Assembly: GCA_946555345.1 (NCBI GenBank)
Contig: CAMNSS010000025.1
Span: forward strand, 1 to 34,889
Reading direction: 5' to 3'
DNA length: 34,889 bases
From: an uncultured Eubacterium sp.
GTDB lineage: Bacteria; Bacillota; Clostridia; Peptostreptococcales; Anaerovoracaceae
In this document: piece by piece, positions 16,936 through 26,370 of the stretch
Numbering within the stretch: the first letter of the stretch is position 1
Layout of the letters: each line of letters starts with the position of its first letter
Notes under the pieces: model-generated
Seen by the model: only the letters and a program-made list of their open reading frames with translations
What the model was told of the DNA's origin: nothing
Database searches by the model: none
Program-made: the position numbers and the translations under genes

Positions 16936-19900
16936 GAAAATTGAAATGCACGGTTTCAAATCCTTTGCAGAGCCAGTCGTGATCGAATTTAACCAAGGCA
17001 TTACTTGCATTGTGGGACCAAATGGAAGCGGCAAGAGCAACATCAGCGACGCCATCAGGTGGGTGCTGGGCGAGCAGAGCCCGAGGATGCTGCGCGGCGG
17101 CAAGATGGAGGAAGTGATCTTTTCGGGAACATCCAGCAGGAAGTCCAGGGGCATGGCGGAGGTTACGCTGGTGATCGATAATGCTGACGAAAGCCTTCCG
17201 ATCGATTACAAGGAAGTCGCTTTGACGAGGCGCATGTTCCGTTCCGGGGAAAGCGAATACCATATCAACGGCAACCAATGCAGGCTGCGGGATATTAGGG
17301 AGCTGATCATGGATACGGGAATCGGCGTCGATGGGTATTCCTTGATCGGGCAGGGCAAAATTTCGGATATCCTCAGCAATAAGACGGAAAGCCGGCGTGA
17401 AATCTTCGAAGAGGCCGCCGGAATCGTGATGTACCGGACGAAAAAGGCGGAGTCCGAGCGGAAGTTAGCGTCCACGGAAGCCAATATGGAACGTGTGCAG
17501 GATATTATCGGGGAGATTGAAGGCCGCATCGGCGGACTGCGGGAAGACAGCATCAAAGCCAAAGAATACATAAGCTTGCGGGATCGGTACAAGGTACTCG
17601 AAATCAATATCATTCTGAAAAATATCGAAAACCTTGAACAGAAAAATGAATATATGAAAGAAGACCTGGCTGAACTGCAAGCTTCTATTAATCATATGAA
17701 GGCGGTAAAAGCGGAGGCAGAGCAGGGCATAGCGGCATATCAGAAAAAGAGCGAGGACCTTGAGGCTGATTCTGCCAAGGCCAGGGAGCGGCTGATGCAT
17801 ACTGTGGATAAACTGAACGCTATGGTGAACCAGAAACAGGTCGATCAGGAAAAGCTGTCCGCCATCGGCAAAAACAGCGCCAGGCTCAAGGTGGAAATCG
17901 AACAGCTTGTGGATAAGAAAGCAAAGGAGCAGGAAGGCAACAGCAGGCACCGGGCAAGAAAAGAAGCGTTAGCGGAAAAGCTTCTTGCCGCAAACAGGGC
18001 GCTTCGGCAGAGGATGGCGGAATATGACGCAATTTCCCAGGAAATGGCGATTCTCATGGACAAGTCCGAGCAGCACAAGAATGATGTCTTCGAGCTTACT
18101 GCCACTGTTAATGCGGGAAAAGCGGAGATCGGCAGCTTGCAGATGTTGCAGGAAACACTAAAACGGCGGAAGGCGGATCTGCTTTCTGAACGGGATTTGG
18201 GGGACGATAGCAACAAAGAAACGCTGGACAGGCTCAGCCGCACGAAAAATGAAAAGAAGGAAATCCTGGAATATTTGCAGGATTTGAGGCAACAGGCCGT
18301 GGAAAAGCGCACCGGGTTTGCAAGAAAGCAGCAGGAGGAAAGGACGCTTTCTGCGGCAGTGGAGGAACTTTCTGTTTCCTTGGGCAAGCTTTCCGCGCGG
18401 AAAAAGACCATCGAGGAGATGGAAAGCAATTATGAAGGATATTACTATGCCGTAAAGCATGTGATGAAATCGGGGCTTGCTGGGATTCACGGCGTTGTGG
18501 CGGAGCTGGTTAAAGTCCCGGAGGGCTATGAGACGGCAATCGAGACGGTGCTGGGCGCAGCGTTACAAAATATCGTCTGCGATGATGATGCGGCGGCGAA
18601 AGCCGCAATCAGCTCGCTCAAGAAAAATAAGGCGGGAAGGGTCACTTTCCTGCCCGTAGGCTCGATCAAAGGTGCTTCCCGCCGTGACTATGCGATCTGC
18701 GGGCAGCCAGGTTTCATCGGATTTGGTCCTGACTGCGTGGAATACGCAGGCAAGTACAGAAATATTGTAGAATACTTGCTGGGCAGGGTCGTTTTAGTGG
18801 ATCATATGGACAATGCAGTCAAAATGTCAAAGAAAGCCGCTGGATACCGTTTCGTGACGCTGGATGGAGAGGTCGTGAATGCGAGCGGTGCAATCACTGG
18901 CGGCAAGTACCGGCATAAAACGGCAAACATATTGGACCGGAAGGCGGAAATCGCTGCGCTTGCGAAGGAAATTGCCAGCAAGGAGGCCGAGCGGCAGGAA
19001 GGCCACGGCAGGCTTGCGGCGCTTCGGGAGAGCATCGCCGCATTTTCGGAAGGCATGGAAACGCTGGAGGCGGAAATCAGGCAGGAGGAGCATCGGCTTT
19101 TGGCGGTGGAAAATGAAGAAAAGCTGGCGGAGAACGTGTTAAAGGACAGGAAGGCCAGCAGCGATAAGCTGGCGAGGGAGCTTTTGCACATAGAAGATGA
19201 ACAGGAAAATTCGCAGGCGATGATCAAAAAGCGCGAGGCGGATATCATGCGGGATCTGGCTAAGCTTCGGCAGGCGGAAGAAGCAGGCGGGGAAAAACTG
19301 GCGGAATACAATGAAAAGAAAGCGGAGGCCGATGCGCTTTCCGAGACGATTACATCCGCCAAAATCGCCGTCGGCAACTGCGAGAAGGAAAAAGAGTATG
19401 TGGACTCCATGGAACAGCGCATTGCGGATTCCCTGCGGGAAATCGAGGCGGACATCGACAGCAGGCACAGGCAGCTCGATCATTTGGAGGCGGAAAAAAG
19501 CGCCATCGTTTCGGGGCAGGAAAATGCAGACGATTTGATTCAAACCGGGCGGGCGGAAAAATCCGCCCTTGAAGAGCAGCTGGAAACGGCAACCGCCGGG
19601 AAGACTGCGCTTGCGAAGGAGATTGCGCAGCTTAGCGCGGAGAAGGAAAGCGTCGATGCGAAGCTTTCCGGGCTGCAAAACCAGAGATATGAACTGGAAA
19701 TCCGCAATGCGAAAAACGAGACCCAGCTGGATAGTTATAAGGATAAACTATGGGAGGATTTCGAGGTTTCCTATGTCCAGGCGGCAGACTTCAAAAGCGA
19801 TGAATTTGTCATGTCTTCAGCCGTCAAGGAAAGCAGGCAGATTAAAGGCCGCATGAGGGAGCTGGGCGAGGTCAATATCGGGGCGATCGAGGAATATGGA

Positions 19901-20467
19901 ACCGTCAAAGAGCGGCATGAATTTTTGACCGGGCAGCAGGCGGATATCCAGGAAGCGATGGACAGCCTGAAAAAACTCATCGGCGATATGGATCAGACGA
20001 TCCGGGTCAAATTTAAGGAAAGCTTCGACCAGATCGTGATTAATTTTGAAGAAAAGTTCCAGGAGCTGTTCGGCGGCGGACACGCCGAGCTGCGCCTTTC
20101 CGATGAACACAATCCATTGGAATCGAACATTGATATCATTGCACAGCCTCCGGGGAAGAGACTGCAAAACATCAATCTTCTCTCCGGTGGCGAAAAGACG
20201 CTGACAGCGATTGCGCTGATGTTTGCGGTACTCAAGGCCAAGCCGACGCCGTTTTGCATTTTGGACGAAGTGGAAGCGGCGCTCGACGATGCGAATATCG
20301 ACCGCTTCATCGAGTGCCTGCGGACGCTTGGCGGGATACAGTTTACATTAGTGACGCACCAGAAGGCGACGATGGAGCATGCCGATGCGCTGTACGGCGT
20401 CACCATGCCGGAAAAAGGCGTGTCAAAGGTATTATCGATCAGCTTGGAGGATGATTTTGCCGTATAA
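16925..20467 (+). CDS. smc: chromosome segregation SMC protein
   Basis: A 1180-residue SMC ATPase, the core of the bacterial condensin with ScpA/ScpB. Order: Walker A GPNGSGKSN near residue 31; coiled coil about 165-500 rich in Glu, Lys and Ala; a hinge about 505-665 (GIHGVVAELV, GYRFVTLDGEV); a second coiled coil about 670-1000; the ABC signature LSGGEKTL near 1086; and Walker B with CILDEVEAALDD near 1112. The length equals the family norm. The ATG lies inside rnc (11-nt overlap). ftsY is downstream on the same strand, but 214 nt away across a repeat-rich spacer. Confidence 0.97.
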   Translation: MYFKKIEMHGFKSFAEPVVIEFNQGITCIVGPNGSGKSNISDAIRWVLGEQSPRMLRGGKMEEVIFSGTSSRKSRGMAEVTLVIDNADESLPIDYKEVALTRRMFRSGESEYHINGNQCRLRDIRELIMDTGIGVDGYSLIGQGKISDILSNKTESRREIFEEAAGIVMYRTKKAESERKLASTEANMERVQDIIGEIEGRIGGLREDSIKAKEYISLRDRYKVLEINIILKNIENLEQKNEYMKEDLAELQASINHMKAVKAEAEQGIAAYQKKSEDLEADSAKARERLMHTVDKLNAMVNQKQVDQEKLSAIGKNSARLKVEIEQLVDKKAKEQEGNSRHRARKEALAEKLLAANRALRQRMAEYDAISQEMAILMDKSEQHKNDVFELTATVNAGKAEIGSLQMLQETLKRRKADLLSERDLGDDSNKETLDRLSRTKNEKKEILEYLQDLRQQAVEKRTGFARKQQEERTLSAAVEELSVSLGKLSARKKTIEEMESNYEGYYYAVKHVMKSGLAGIHGVVAELVKVPEGYETAIETVLGAALQNIVCDDDAAAKAAISSLKKNKAGRVTFLPVGSIKGASRRDYAICGQPGFIGFGPDCVEYAGKYRNIVEYLLGRVVLVDHMDNAVKMSKKAAGYRFVTLDGEVVNASGAITGGKYRHKTANILDRKAEIAALAKEIASKEAERQEGHGRLAALRESIAAFSEGMETLEAEIRQEEHRLLAVENEEKLAENVLKDRKASSDKLARELLHIEDEQENSQAMIKKREADIMRDLAKLRQAEEAGGEKLAEYNEKKAEADALSETITSAKIAVGNCEKEKEYVDSMEQRIADSLREIEADIDSRHRQLDHLEAEKSAIVSGQENADDLIQTGRAEKSALEEQLETATAGKTALAKEIAQLSAEKESVDAKLSGLQNQRYELEIRNAKNETQLDSYKDKLWEDFEVSYVQAADFKSDEFVMSSAVKESRQIKGRMRELGEVNIGAIEEYGTVKERHEFLTGQQADIQEAMDSLKKLIGDMDQTIRVKFKESFDQIVINFEEKFQELFGGGHAELRLSDEHNPLESNIDIIAQPPGKRLQNINLLSGGEKTLTAIALMFAVLKAKPTPFCILDEVEAALDDANIDRFIECLRTLGGIQFTLVTHQKATMEHADALYGVTMPEKGVSKVLSISLEDDFAV

Positions 20468-20490
20468 TTTTTGCAGGCGGAATGTTAGCG

Positions 20491-20665
20491 GCAGCCAAAA
20501 GGCGGCCGCCGTATTCTGGGGATTGCAGGTAGCCGCTACGGGGCGGTTGCCACATTATGCGCGTTGCATGATAGCCACAGGGCGGCCGTGATATGGCTGA
20601 ATGTTGTGCGTTGCCAGCGATGGCCGCTGGACGGCCGTAGATTGGCCGCATTGGCATCATTGCAT
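20491..20665 (+). repeat. four degenerate ~37-49 nt tandem copies before ftsY
   Basis: The smc-ftsY spacer can be split into four imperfect copies: 20491-20527, 20528-20569, 20570-20616 and 20617-20665. Shared anchors in order are AGCC (or GGCC), then GGCGGCCG (GGCGGTTG in copy 2, GACGGCCG in copy 4), then TTGCA (TTGCC in copy 3). The last copy ends five nt before the GGGAG ribosome-binding site of ftsY. No hairpin followed by a T run is present. Confidence 0.65.
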
Positions 20666-20681
20666 AAAAAGGGAGAAATAT

Positions 20682-21578
20682 ATGTTAAGAGAAGAAAAAA
20701 AATCTTTTTTTGGGAAGCTGTCACAGCGGATCGGGGATGCGCTGATGGCGCGGACTGCCATCGATGAGGATTTTCTTGACGAATTGGAAGAAATCCTCAT
20801 CACCTCCGATATCGGGATGGATACGACCTTGAAGATCGTGGATACCCTGCGGGCGGAAATCCAATCGAACAATATGACTAAGCCTTCCGTCATCAAGATC
20901 AGGCTGGGGAAGATCATCGCAGGGCTGATCAATAAGCAGGAGGCGCACCGGCTTTGTACCAAGACGCCGCTTGTCATCCTGATGATCGGTATCAACGGCG
21001 GCGGGAAAACGACGTCGATCGGGAAGCTCGCTTATAAGTTAAAAAAGGAAGGGAAATCGGTGCTGCTGGCGGCGGCGGATACATTCAGGGCGGCGGCGGC
21101 AGAACAGCTTGACATCTGGGCAGGCCGGGCAGGCGTCAATGTGATTAAGCATCAGGAAGGCGCAGATCCGTCTGCTGTTATCTACGATGCAGTCCAGTCG
21201 GCAAAGGCGCGGAAGATCGACGTGCTGATCTGCGATACGGCGGGAAGGCTTCAAAATAAGAAAAATTTGATGGATGAGCTGCATAAGATGAATAAGGTGA
21301 TCAGCCGGGAGTTTCCGGAGGCGGCGCGGGAGAACCTGCTGGTGCTGGATGCGACGACAGGAAAGAATGCCGTTTCCCAGGTGGAGGAATTTGGGGATGC
21401 CGCTGAGATTACCGGAATCATATTGACCAAGCTGGACGGGACGGCCAGAGGCGGGATCGTCGTTACCATCGCCGATGCGTTCGATATGCCGGTCAAGTTC
21501 ATCGGCGTCGGGGAAGGAATCGATGATTTGAAAGAATTTGACCCTGTAGAATTTGCGGAAGGAATTTTCAATGAATAA
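20682..21578 (+). CDS. ftsY: signal recognition particle receptor FtsY
   Basis: A 298-residue SRP receptor GTPase that docks SRP-bound ribosomes at the membrane translocon. The N domain occupies the first ~90 residues ([28 protein letters not shown]). The G domain has [15 protein letters not shown] near 103, [13 protein letters not shown] near 184 and [10 protein letters not shown] near 249. The acidic N-terminal A domain is missing, so this is a minimal NG-type FtsY as in many Firmicutes. A longer in-frame start exists at 20601, but that extension lies in the degenerate repeats; ATG 20682, six nt after GGGAG, fits the family start. It overlaps der by eight nt. Confidence 0.96.
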   Translation: MLREEKKSFFGKLSQRIGDALMARTAIDEDFLDELEEILITSDIGMDTTLKIVDTLRAEIQSNNMTKPSVIKIRLGKIIAGLINKQEAHRLCTKTPLVILMIGINGGGKTTSIGKLAYKLKKEGKSVLLAAADTFRAAAAEQLDIWAGRAGVNVIKHQEGADPSAVIYDAVQSAKARKIDVLICDTAGRLQNKKNLMDELHKMNKVISREFPEAARENLLVLDATTGKNAVSQVEEFGDAAEITGIILTKLDGTARGGIVVTIADAFDMPVKFIGVGEGIDDLKEFDPVEFAEGIFNE

Positions 21579-22896
21579 ACCGTTAGTGGCCGTGGTTGGG
21601 CGGCCGAATGTGGGGAAATCCACGCTTTTTAATAAAATCATAGGCAGGAGGCTATCGATCGTTGAAGATACGCCGGGCGTTACCAGGGACAGGATCTATG
21701 CCGAGGCGGAATGGTGCGGCATTCATTTTGCGTTGATCGATACGGGCGGGATCGAGCCTGCGAGTAAAGACGTGATCCTTTCCCAGATGCGGGAACAGGC
21801 GGAAACCGCCATGGCTACCGCTGACGTGATCCTTTTTATCGTTGATGGCAAGGAGGGCGTTACGGCATCGGATCGGGAAGTGGCTTCCATGCTGATGAAG
21901 ACGGGCAGGAAGGTGATTCTGGCTGTCAATAAAATCGATACGCAGGAGCTGCCGGAAGATTTCTATGATTTTTATGAGCTGGGGCTTGGCGAGCCAGTTC
22001 CGGTTTCGGCAGCGAATATGCTGAATCTTGGGGATCTTCTGGATCAGATCGTCGAAAGCTTTCCGGCTGGCGCAGGCGAGGCCGAGGAGGATGAGATTAA
22101 AATTGCCATGATTGGCAAGCCGAACGTAGGAAAATCTTCCTTGATTAATAAGCTTTTGGGTGAAAACCGCGTGATCGTATCGCCTGTTGCCGGAACGACC
22201 AGGGATTCCATCGATACGCCGTTTGTATGGGATGGGGAAAAGTACCTGTTGATCGATACTGCGGGAATCAGGCGCAAGAGCAAGGTCAATGAGGATATTG
22301 AACGGTTTAGCGTCATCAGGGCAATCGCTGCGATCGAGCGGTGCGATGTATGCCTTTTGATGATCGACGCCCAGGAGGGCATTACCGAGCAGGATAAGAA
22401 AATCGCTGGGATTGCTCATGAGGCGGGAAAGGGAATCGTCATCGTGGTCAATAAATGGGATTTGGTCGCAAAGGAGACCAATACCATGAATCTGTTTAAG
22501 AAGAGGCTTGCCCAGGAGCTGGCATTTATGTCCTATGCGCCGAGCGTATTCATTTCGGCGCTCACGGGACAGCGGGTGCAGCAGGTGATCGGCATGGCGA
22601 AATACGTTGCTGAAAACAGGGCGCTGCGCATTCCGACCGGGCAGCTCAACAATCTGATCGTCGATGCGATGATGATGAAACAGCCGCCGTCGGATAAGGG
22701 CAAACGGCTGAAAATATATTATGTGACCCAGGCCGGGGTAAAACCGCCGTTGTTTTCGTTTAAAATCAATGCGAGGAAGCTGATGCATTTTTCATATTCC
22801 AGGTATCTGGAGAATCAGATCAGGGAAGCTTTTGGGTTTGAAGGGACTTCGCTAAAATTCGTGTTCAGGGAAAAGGGAGAAAAGGAAGATGATTAA
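21571..22896 (+). CDS. der: ribosome biogenesis GTPase Der (EngA)
   Basis: A 441-residue double-GTPase required for 50S subunit assembly. The first G domain begins [12 protein letters not shown] near residue 10, with DTGGIEP and NKID. The second has [12 protein letters not shown] near 182, [11 protein letters not shown] near 229 and NKWDL. A KH-like domain closes the protein ([20 protein letters not shown]). The start is ATG 21571, overlapping the end of ftsY (AATGAATAA); GGAAGGAA provides the ribosome-binding site. The end overlaps plsY by eight nt. Confidence 0.97.
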   Translation: MNKPLVAVVGRPNVGKSTLFNKIIGRRLSIVEDTPGVTRDRIYAEAEWCGIHFALIDTGGIEPASKDVILSQMREQAETAMATADVILFIVDGKEGVTASDREVASMLMKTGRKVILAVNKIDTQELPEDFYDFYELGLGEPVPVSAANMLNLGDLLDQIVESFPAGAGEAEEDEIKIAMIGKPNVGKSSLINKLLGENRVIVSPVAGTTRDSIDTPFVWDGEKYLLIDTAGIRRKSKVNEDIERFSVIRAIAAIERCDVCLLMIDAQEGITEQDKKIAGIAHEAGKGIVIVVNKWDLVAKETNTMNLFKKRLAQELAFMSYAPSVFISALTGQRVQQVIGMAKYVAENRALRIPTGQLNNLIVDAMMMKQPPSDKGKRLKIYYVTQAGVKPPLFSFKINARKLMHFSYSRYLENQIREAFGFEGTSLKFVFREKGEKEDD

Positions 22897-23482
22897 AATT
22901 GCAATCGCTGTCGTCATAGCGTATCTCATCGGGAATATTTCCCCCTCGATCATGCTGGCGAAGGCAAAAGGCCTTGATATCAGGAAAGAAGGAAGCGGCA
23001 ATGCGGGGACGACGAACGCTCTGCGCGTGATGGGGAAAAAAGCGGGCGTGATCACGTTGGTGGTGGATATCCTCAAGGGATCTTGCGCCGTGCTTTTAGG
23101 GAATCTCATCGGCGGGTATACGGCGGGGATGTTCTGCGCCGTGGCGGTGTTTTGCGGGCATGTATGGCCAGCCTTTTATCGATTTAAAGGTGGAAAGGGC
23201 GTGGCGACAGCCTTCGGTGCGCTGATGGGAATCAATCCCTTGCTTGGGCTTTCGGCGCTGGCGGTCGTGGCGATTGGCGTGCTGCTTTCCAAGCGGATGT
23301 CGGTCGGCTCGATCCTGGGCGCCGTATGCTTTCCAGCGATTGCGCTTTTTTTAGAACCGGATTTCATCGTACCGGGGACGCTTTTGGCAATTACGATCAT
23401 CATCAAGCACCGTGCGAACATTGCCCGGCTCCTAAAGGGCGAAGAGCCTGTGATGAGCATATTTGAGAAAAAAGGGAAATGA
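22889..23482 (+). CDS. plsY: glycerol-3-phosphate acyltransferase PlsY
   Basis: A 197-residue multi-spanning membrane acyltransferase that transfers the acyl group from PlsX-made acyl-phosphate to glycerol-3-phosphate. Family motifs are [20 protein letters not shown], then [15 protein letters not shown], then [21 protein letters not shown], and near the C terminus [17 protein letters not shown]. Length is typical. The ATG lies inside the der end, and AAAAGGAAG gives a usable ribosome-binding site. gpsA, which supplies the glycerol-3-phosphate, is next. Confidence 0.96.
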   Translation: MIKIAIAVVIAYLIGNISPSIMLAKAKGLDIRKEGSGNAGTTNALRVMGKKAGVITLVVDILKGSCAVLLGNLIGGYTAGMFCAVAVFCGHVWPAFYRFKGGKGVATAFGALMGINPLLGLSALAVVAIGVLLSKRMSVGSILGAVCFPAIALFLEPDFIVPGTLLAITIIIKHRANIARLLKGEEPVMSIFEKKGK

Positions 23483-23488
23483 AGCAAG

Positions 23489-23632
23489 GCGTATTTGGAT
23501 GTTAGGTATATTTGGATTTTAACAATATGAGGAATTAGGCGTTTGCGGGAACCAAGCGCATATGGATGTTAGGAATATGCAGAAATTAGGAGTATGTGGA
23601 GGTGTCAGGAGCATGAATATGAAAAAGATAGG
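23489..23632 (+). repeat. degenerate ~17 nt tandem repeat merging into the gpsA start
   Basis: The plsY-gpsA spacer divides into units beginning at 23489, 23507, 23524, 23540, 23557, 23574, 23591 and 23610, with lengths 18, 17, 16, 17, 17, 17, 19 and 23. The core is about TATGNGGANNTTAGG; compare CGCATATGGATGTTAGG with AATATGCAGAAATTAGG. The seventh unit carries the GGAGG used for initiation, and the eighth holds the start codons and first codons of gpsA. In the gpsA frame, units 6 and 8 read MQKLGVCGG and MKKIGVIGAG, a visible duplication of the gene's own 5' end. Confidence 0.7.
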
Positions 23633-24614
23633 CGTAATTGGAGCGGGAAGCTGGGGGACAGCGCTTGCCACGGTCGTCGCAGGCAAAGGAAACCAAGTTG
23701 TAATCTGGGATGTCGATGAGGCGCATCTGGCGTCCATGGAGGAACACCGGGAGAATGTGGATTACCTGCCTGGCGTGCCGCTGGCTGAAAATATCGAGAT
23801 CGCATATACGGCAAGGGAAGCTGTGGCGGATGCCGGCGTCGTGCTTTTTTCTGCTCCGGCGCAGCATTTCAGGAGCGCGCTTTCTTCTGCGCAGGAGTAT
23901 ATCGGGGCGGATGCGCTGGTGATCAATGTGGCGAAAGGCATCGAGCAAAAGAGCCTTATGAGGATGTCGGAAATTGCGGCGCAGGAGATAGACCTAAACC
24001 GTTATGTCGTGCTGTCAGGCCCATCCCATGCGGAGGAGGTTGGCAGGCGGCTTCCGACAACTGTAGCGGCGGCGTCTTACAATCTGGCAGCGGCGGAGCA
24101 GGTACAGGAGTTGTTCATGACGGACAGGTTCAGGGTCTACACGACCGAGGACGTGGTCGGCGTGGAACTGGGCGGCGCGCTGAAAAACATCATTGCATTG
24201 GGAGCAGGCATTTCCGATGGCATGGGATTTGGCGACAATGCAAAGGCGGCGCTCATGACGAGAGGCCTTGCGGAGATTACCAGATTGGGCGTTAAATTGG
24301 GTGCAAAGCCGGAAACCTTCGCAGGGCTTACCGGGACGGGCGATTTGATCGTAACCTGCACCAGCATGTATTCCAGGAATCGCCGGTGCGGCATCATGAT
24401 CGGCGAGGGAATGCGCCCAGCGGAAGCCACCGAAAAGGTGGGTATGGTCGTGGAAGGTATGTTTACGACGGAAGCGGCATATCAGCTAGCACAGCGCGAG
24501 GGCGTGGAAATGCCGATTACGGAGGCGATTTACCAGACAATCCAGGGAAAGATCACGGCAGCCGACGCCGTGGGAATCCTGATGGGCAGGGAGAGAAAGC
24601 ACGAGCAGGGATAA
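23619..24614 (+). CDS. gpsA: glycerol-3-phosphate dehydrogenase [NAD(P)+]
   Basis: A 331-residue cytosolic enzyme that reduces dihydroxyacetone phosphate to glycerol-3-phosphate, the backbone used by PlsY. The Rossmann motif GVIGAGSWGTALA is at the N terminus, followed by LSGPSHAEEV, then ELGGALKNIIALGAGISDG with the catalytic Lys, and GLTGTGDLIVTCTS. The ATG at 23619 lies seven nt after AGGAG; the in-frame ATG at 23613 lies ten nt after GGAGG and is almost as good. A longer in-frame start at 23562 would translate upstream repeat units. miaB is 329 nt downstream. Confidence 0.96.
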   Translation: MKKIGVIGAGSWGTALATVVAGKGNQVVIWDVDEAHLASMEEHRENVDYLPGVPLAENIEIAYTAREAVADAGVVLFSAPAQHFRSALSSAQEYIGADALVINVAKGIEQKSLMRMSEIAAQEIDLNRYVVLSGPSHAEEVGRRLPTTVAAASYNLAAAEQVQELFMTDRFRVYTTEDVVGVELGGALKNIIALGAGISDGMGFGDNAKAALMTRGLAEITRLGVKLGAKPETFAGLTGTGDLIVTCTSMYSRNRRCGIMIGEGMRPAEATEKVGMVVEGMFTTEAAYQLAQREGVEMPITEAIYQTIQGKITAADAVGILMGRERKHEQG

Positions 24615-24943
24615 ACCAGCGGCGCAGGAATAAATTGAAACAACTGCTAGGATCTGTAATGGATGGCGTAGGCCGCCGCACCGTGAAACGATGAAGCGGT
24701 CGTAAAACAGGACAGATGGCAGAGCGGAATCGATAGCGGCGCAGATACGGCCATGGAGCGAATGCTTAGCAGGATTGAAACCAGCGGCATAACTGGAAAG
24801 CTGGGATGCCGGTCCGGCGGCACGGCGGCGTGAAATGGCCGGCAGAATTGAAACGTGCGGTGCAAGCGGGTGGATATGCTTGCGGAGCGAATACCGAGCA
24901 GGACCTGGGACCAATGGTGCAGATGCGGAAGAAGGACGGAAAC
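24615..24943 (+). repeat. repeat-textured spacer before miaB
   Basis: This 329-nt spacer contains no gene I can support. Short words recur: ATTGAAAC or close variants (near 24634, 24774 and 24847), ACCAGCGGC (24615, 24780), AGCGGCGCAG (24617, 24735) and GGAGCGAAT (near 24756 and 24885). No regular period could be fixed by eye. There is no hairpin plus T run that would end the upstream operon. Confidence 0.45.
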
Positions 24944-26308
24944 ATGAGCTTACTTGACGGAAAAAAATATCATATCATTACCTTTGGCTGCCAGATGAAC
25001 GAACACGATTCGGAAACCATTTCCGGGATGCTACAGGAAAACGGATGCGGGGAAGTCCCTTCCGCAAAGGAGTCGGACATCACCATCATCAACACTTGCA
25101 GCATCCGGGAAAACGCGGATAAGCGGTTTTTCGGGACATTGGGGCAGCTCAAGAAAATCAAGGAGAAAAACCCTGCCTATATCGCCTGTGTCTGCGGCTG
25201 CATGATGCAGCAGCAGCACATCATAGACACGGTTAAGAGCAAATACCCGTGGGTGGACATCATCTTCGGCACGCACAATATTCACCGCTTCCCTGCGCTT
25301 TTGGAAAAAGTGTACCGGGAAAAGCAGAAGGTGCTGGAGGTGTTTCCTGACAGCGCTGAAATCGTGGAAGGCCTGCCTGCGAAAAGGCTTTACCAGCACA
25401 AGTCCTTTGTTAACATCATGTACGGCTGCAATAATTTCTGTACCTATTGCATCGTCCCTTACACGAGGGGGCGGGAAAAGAGCAGAAGCCCGGAGGACAT
25501 CTTGGCGGAGGTAAGGCGGCTCGCCTCTGACGGCGTGAAGGAAGTGACGCTGCTGGGGCAAAACGTCAACTCGTACCGGGGACTGACGGAGAGCGGGAAG
25601 ACGTGCGACTTTGCAGATCTGATTTACCGGCTGGACGAAGTAGAAGGGCTTTTGCGGATTCGCTTCATGACCTCCCATCCCAAGGATTTATCCGACAGGC
25701 TGATTCAGGCGTATGCGGACTGCGATAAGCTGTGCAATTATATCCACTTGCCAGTACAATCCGGGAGCAGCGCTGTCCTAAAACGGATGAACAGGAAATA
25801 TACGCGCGGGCAGTACCTGGAGCTGGTAGAAAAACTGCGGGCGGCAGTGCCGGATATCACCATCAGCACGGATATCATCGTGGGCTTTCCAGGCGAGACG
25901 GAGGCGGATTTTGAAGAAACCCTGTCGCTGGCGGAGGCGGTGCAGTACGATTCGGCTTTTACCTTCCTCTATTCCGTAAGGACGGGAACGCCGGCGGCTG
26001 AATACGCGGATCAGATCCCTGAAGCGGTGAAGCATGAACGCTTCAATCGGCTGGTGGACTTGATCAATGCTTGCAGCGCCAGGAAAAATGCGGCTTACGT
26101 GGGGCGCACGGAAAAGGTGCTGGCGGAGGGCGTGAGCAAGAAAAACGATCGGATGCTGACCGGGCGCACGGAGGGGTTCAAGCTGGTGGACTTTGCAGGA
26201 GAGAAAAGCTGCATCGGGCAGATCGTGGACGTGGAAATCACGCAAGGGCGGACGTTTAGCCTTGCCGGGCGGGTCAAAGAACCGATTCCGGGAAAAAAGA
26301 AAGAATAA
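24944..26308 (+). CDS. miaB: tRNA-2-methylthio-N6-isopentenyladenosine synthase MiaB
   Basis: A 454-residue radical SAM methylthiotransferase that adds the 2-methylthio group to i6A37 of tRNAs. The N-terminal UPF0004 domain has the three auxiliary-cluster cysteines (FGCQMNEHDS, NTCSIREN, CGCMMQ). The radical SAM motif is MYGCNNFCTYCIVPYTRG (C-x3-C-x2-C). A TRAM domain closes the protein (VLAEGVSKKNDRMLTGRT, GQIVDVEIT). An in-frame upstream extension to 24806 is possible but unlike the family; ATG 24944, seven nt after AAGGA, is preferred. A hairpin follows the stop and overlaps the spoIVA initiation region. Confidence 0.96.
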   Translation: MSLLDGKKYHIITFGCQMNEHDSETISGMLQENGCGEVPSAKESDITIINTCSIRENADKRFFGTLGQLKKIKEKNPAYIACVCGCMMQQQHIIDTVKSKYPWVDIIFGTHNIHRFPALLEKVYREKQKVLEVFPDSAEIVEGLPAKRLYQHKSFVNIMYGCNNFCTYCIVPYTRGREKSRSPEDILAEVRRLASDGVKEVTLLGQNVNSYRGLTESGKTCDFADLIYRLDEVEGLLRIRFMTSHPKDLSDRLIQAYADCDKLCNYIHLPVQSGSSAVLKRMNRKYTRGQYLELVEKLRAAVPDITISTDIIVGFPGETEADFEETLSLAEAVQYDSAFTFLYSVRTGTPAAEYADQIPEAVKHERFNRLVDLINACSARKNAAYVGRTEKVLAEGVSKKNDRMLTGRTEGFKLVDFAGEKSCIGQIVDVEITQGRTFSLAGRVKEPIPGKKKE

Positions 26309-26312
26309 ATAC

Positions 26313-26370
26313 AAACCTTCCCCAATATACTGTAGTGATTTACAGTCAAGGACATGGGGAGGTTTTTATT
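26313..26370 (+). terminator. terminator-like hairpin holding the spoIVA ribosome-binding site
   Basis: AAACCTTCCCCA (26313-26324) pairs with TGGGGAGGTTT (26355-26365) apart from one bulged T, and TTTTTATTTT follows. A smaller 6-bp hairpin, ACTGTA (26329-26334) with TACAGT (26341-26346), sits in its loop. The structure starts five nt after the miaB stop and looks like an intrinsic terminator. Its 3' arm contains GGGGAGG (26356-26362), the Shine-Dalgarno sequence for spoIVA. Confidence 0.75.

Noticed and set aside
24806..24943. 46-residue in-frame upstream extension of miaB
   Set aside because: The family begins near MSLLDGKKYHIITFGCQMN. ATG 24944 has a proper binding site, and the extension lies in repeat-textured spacer.
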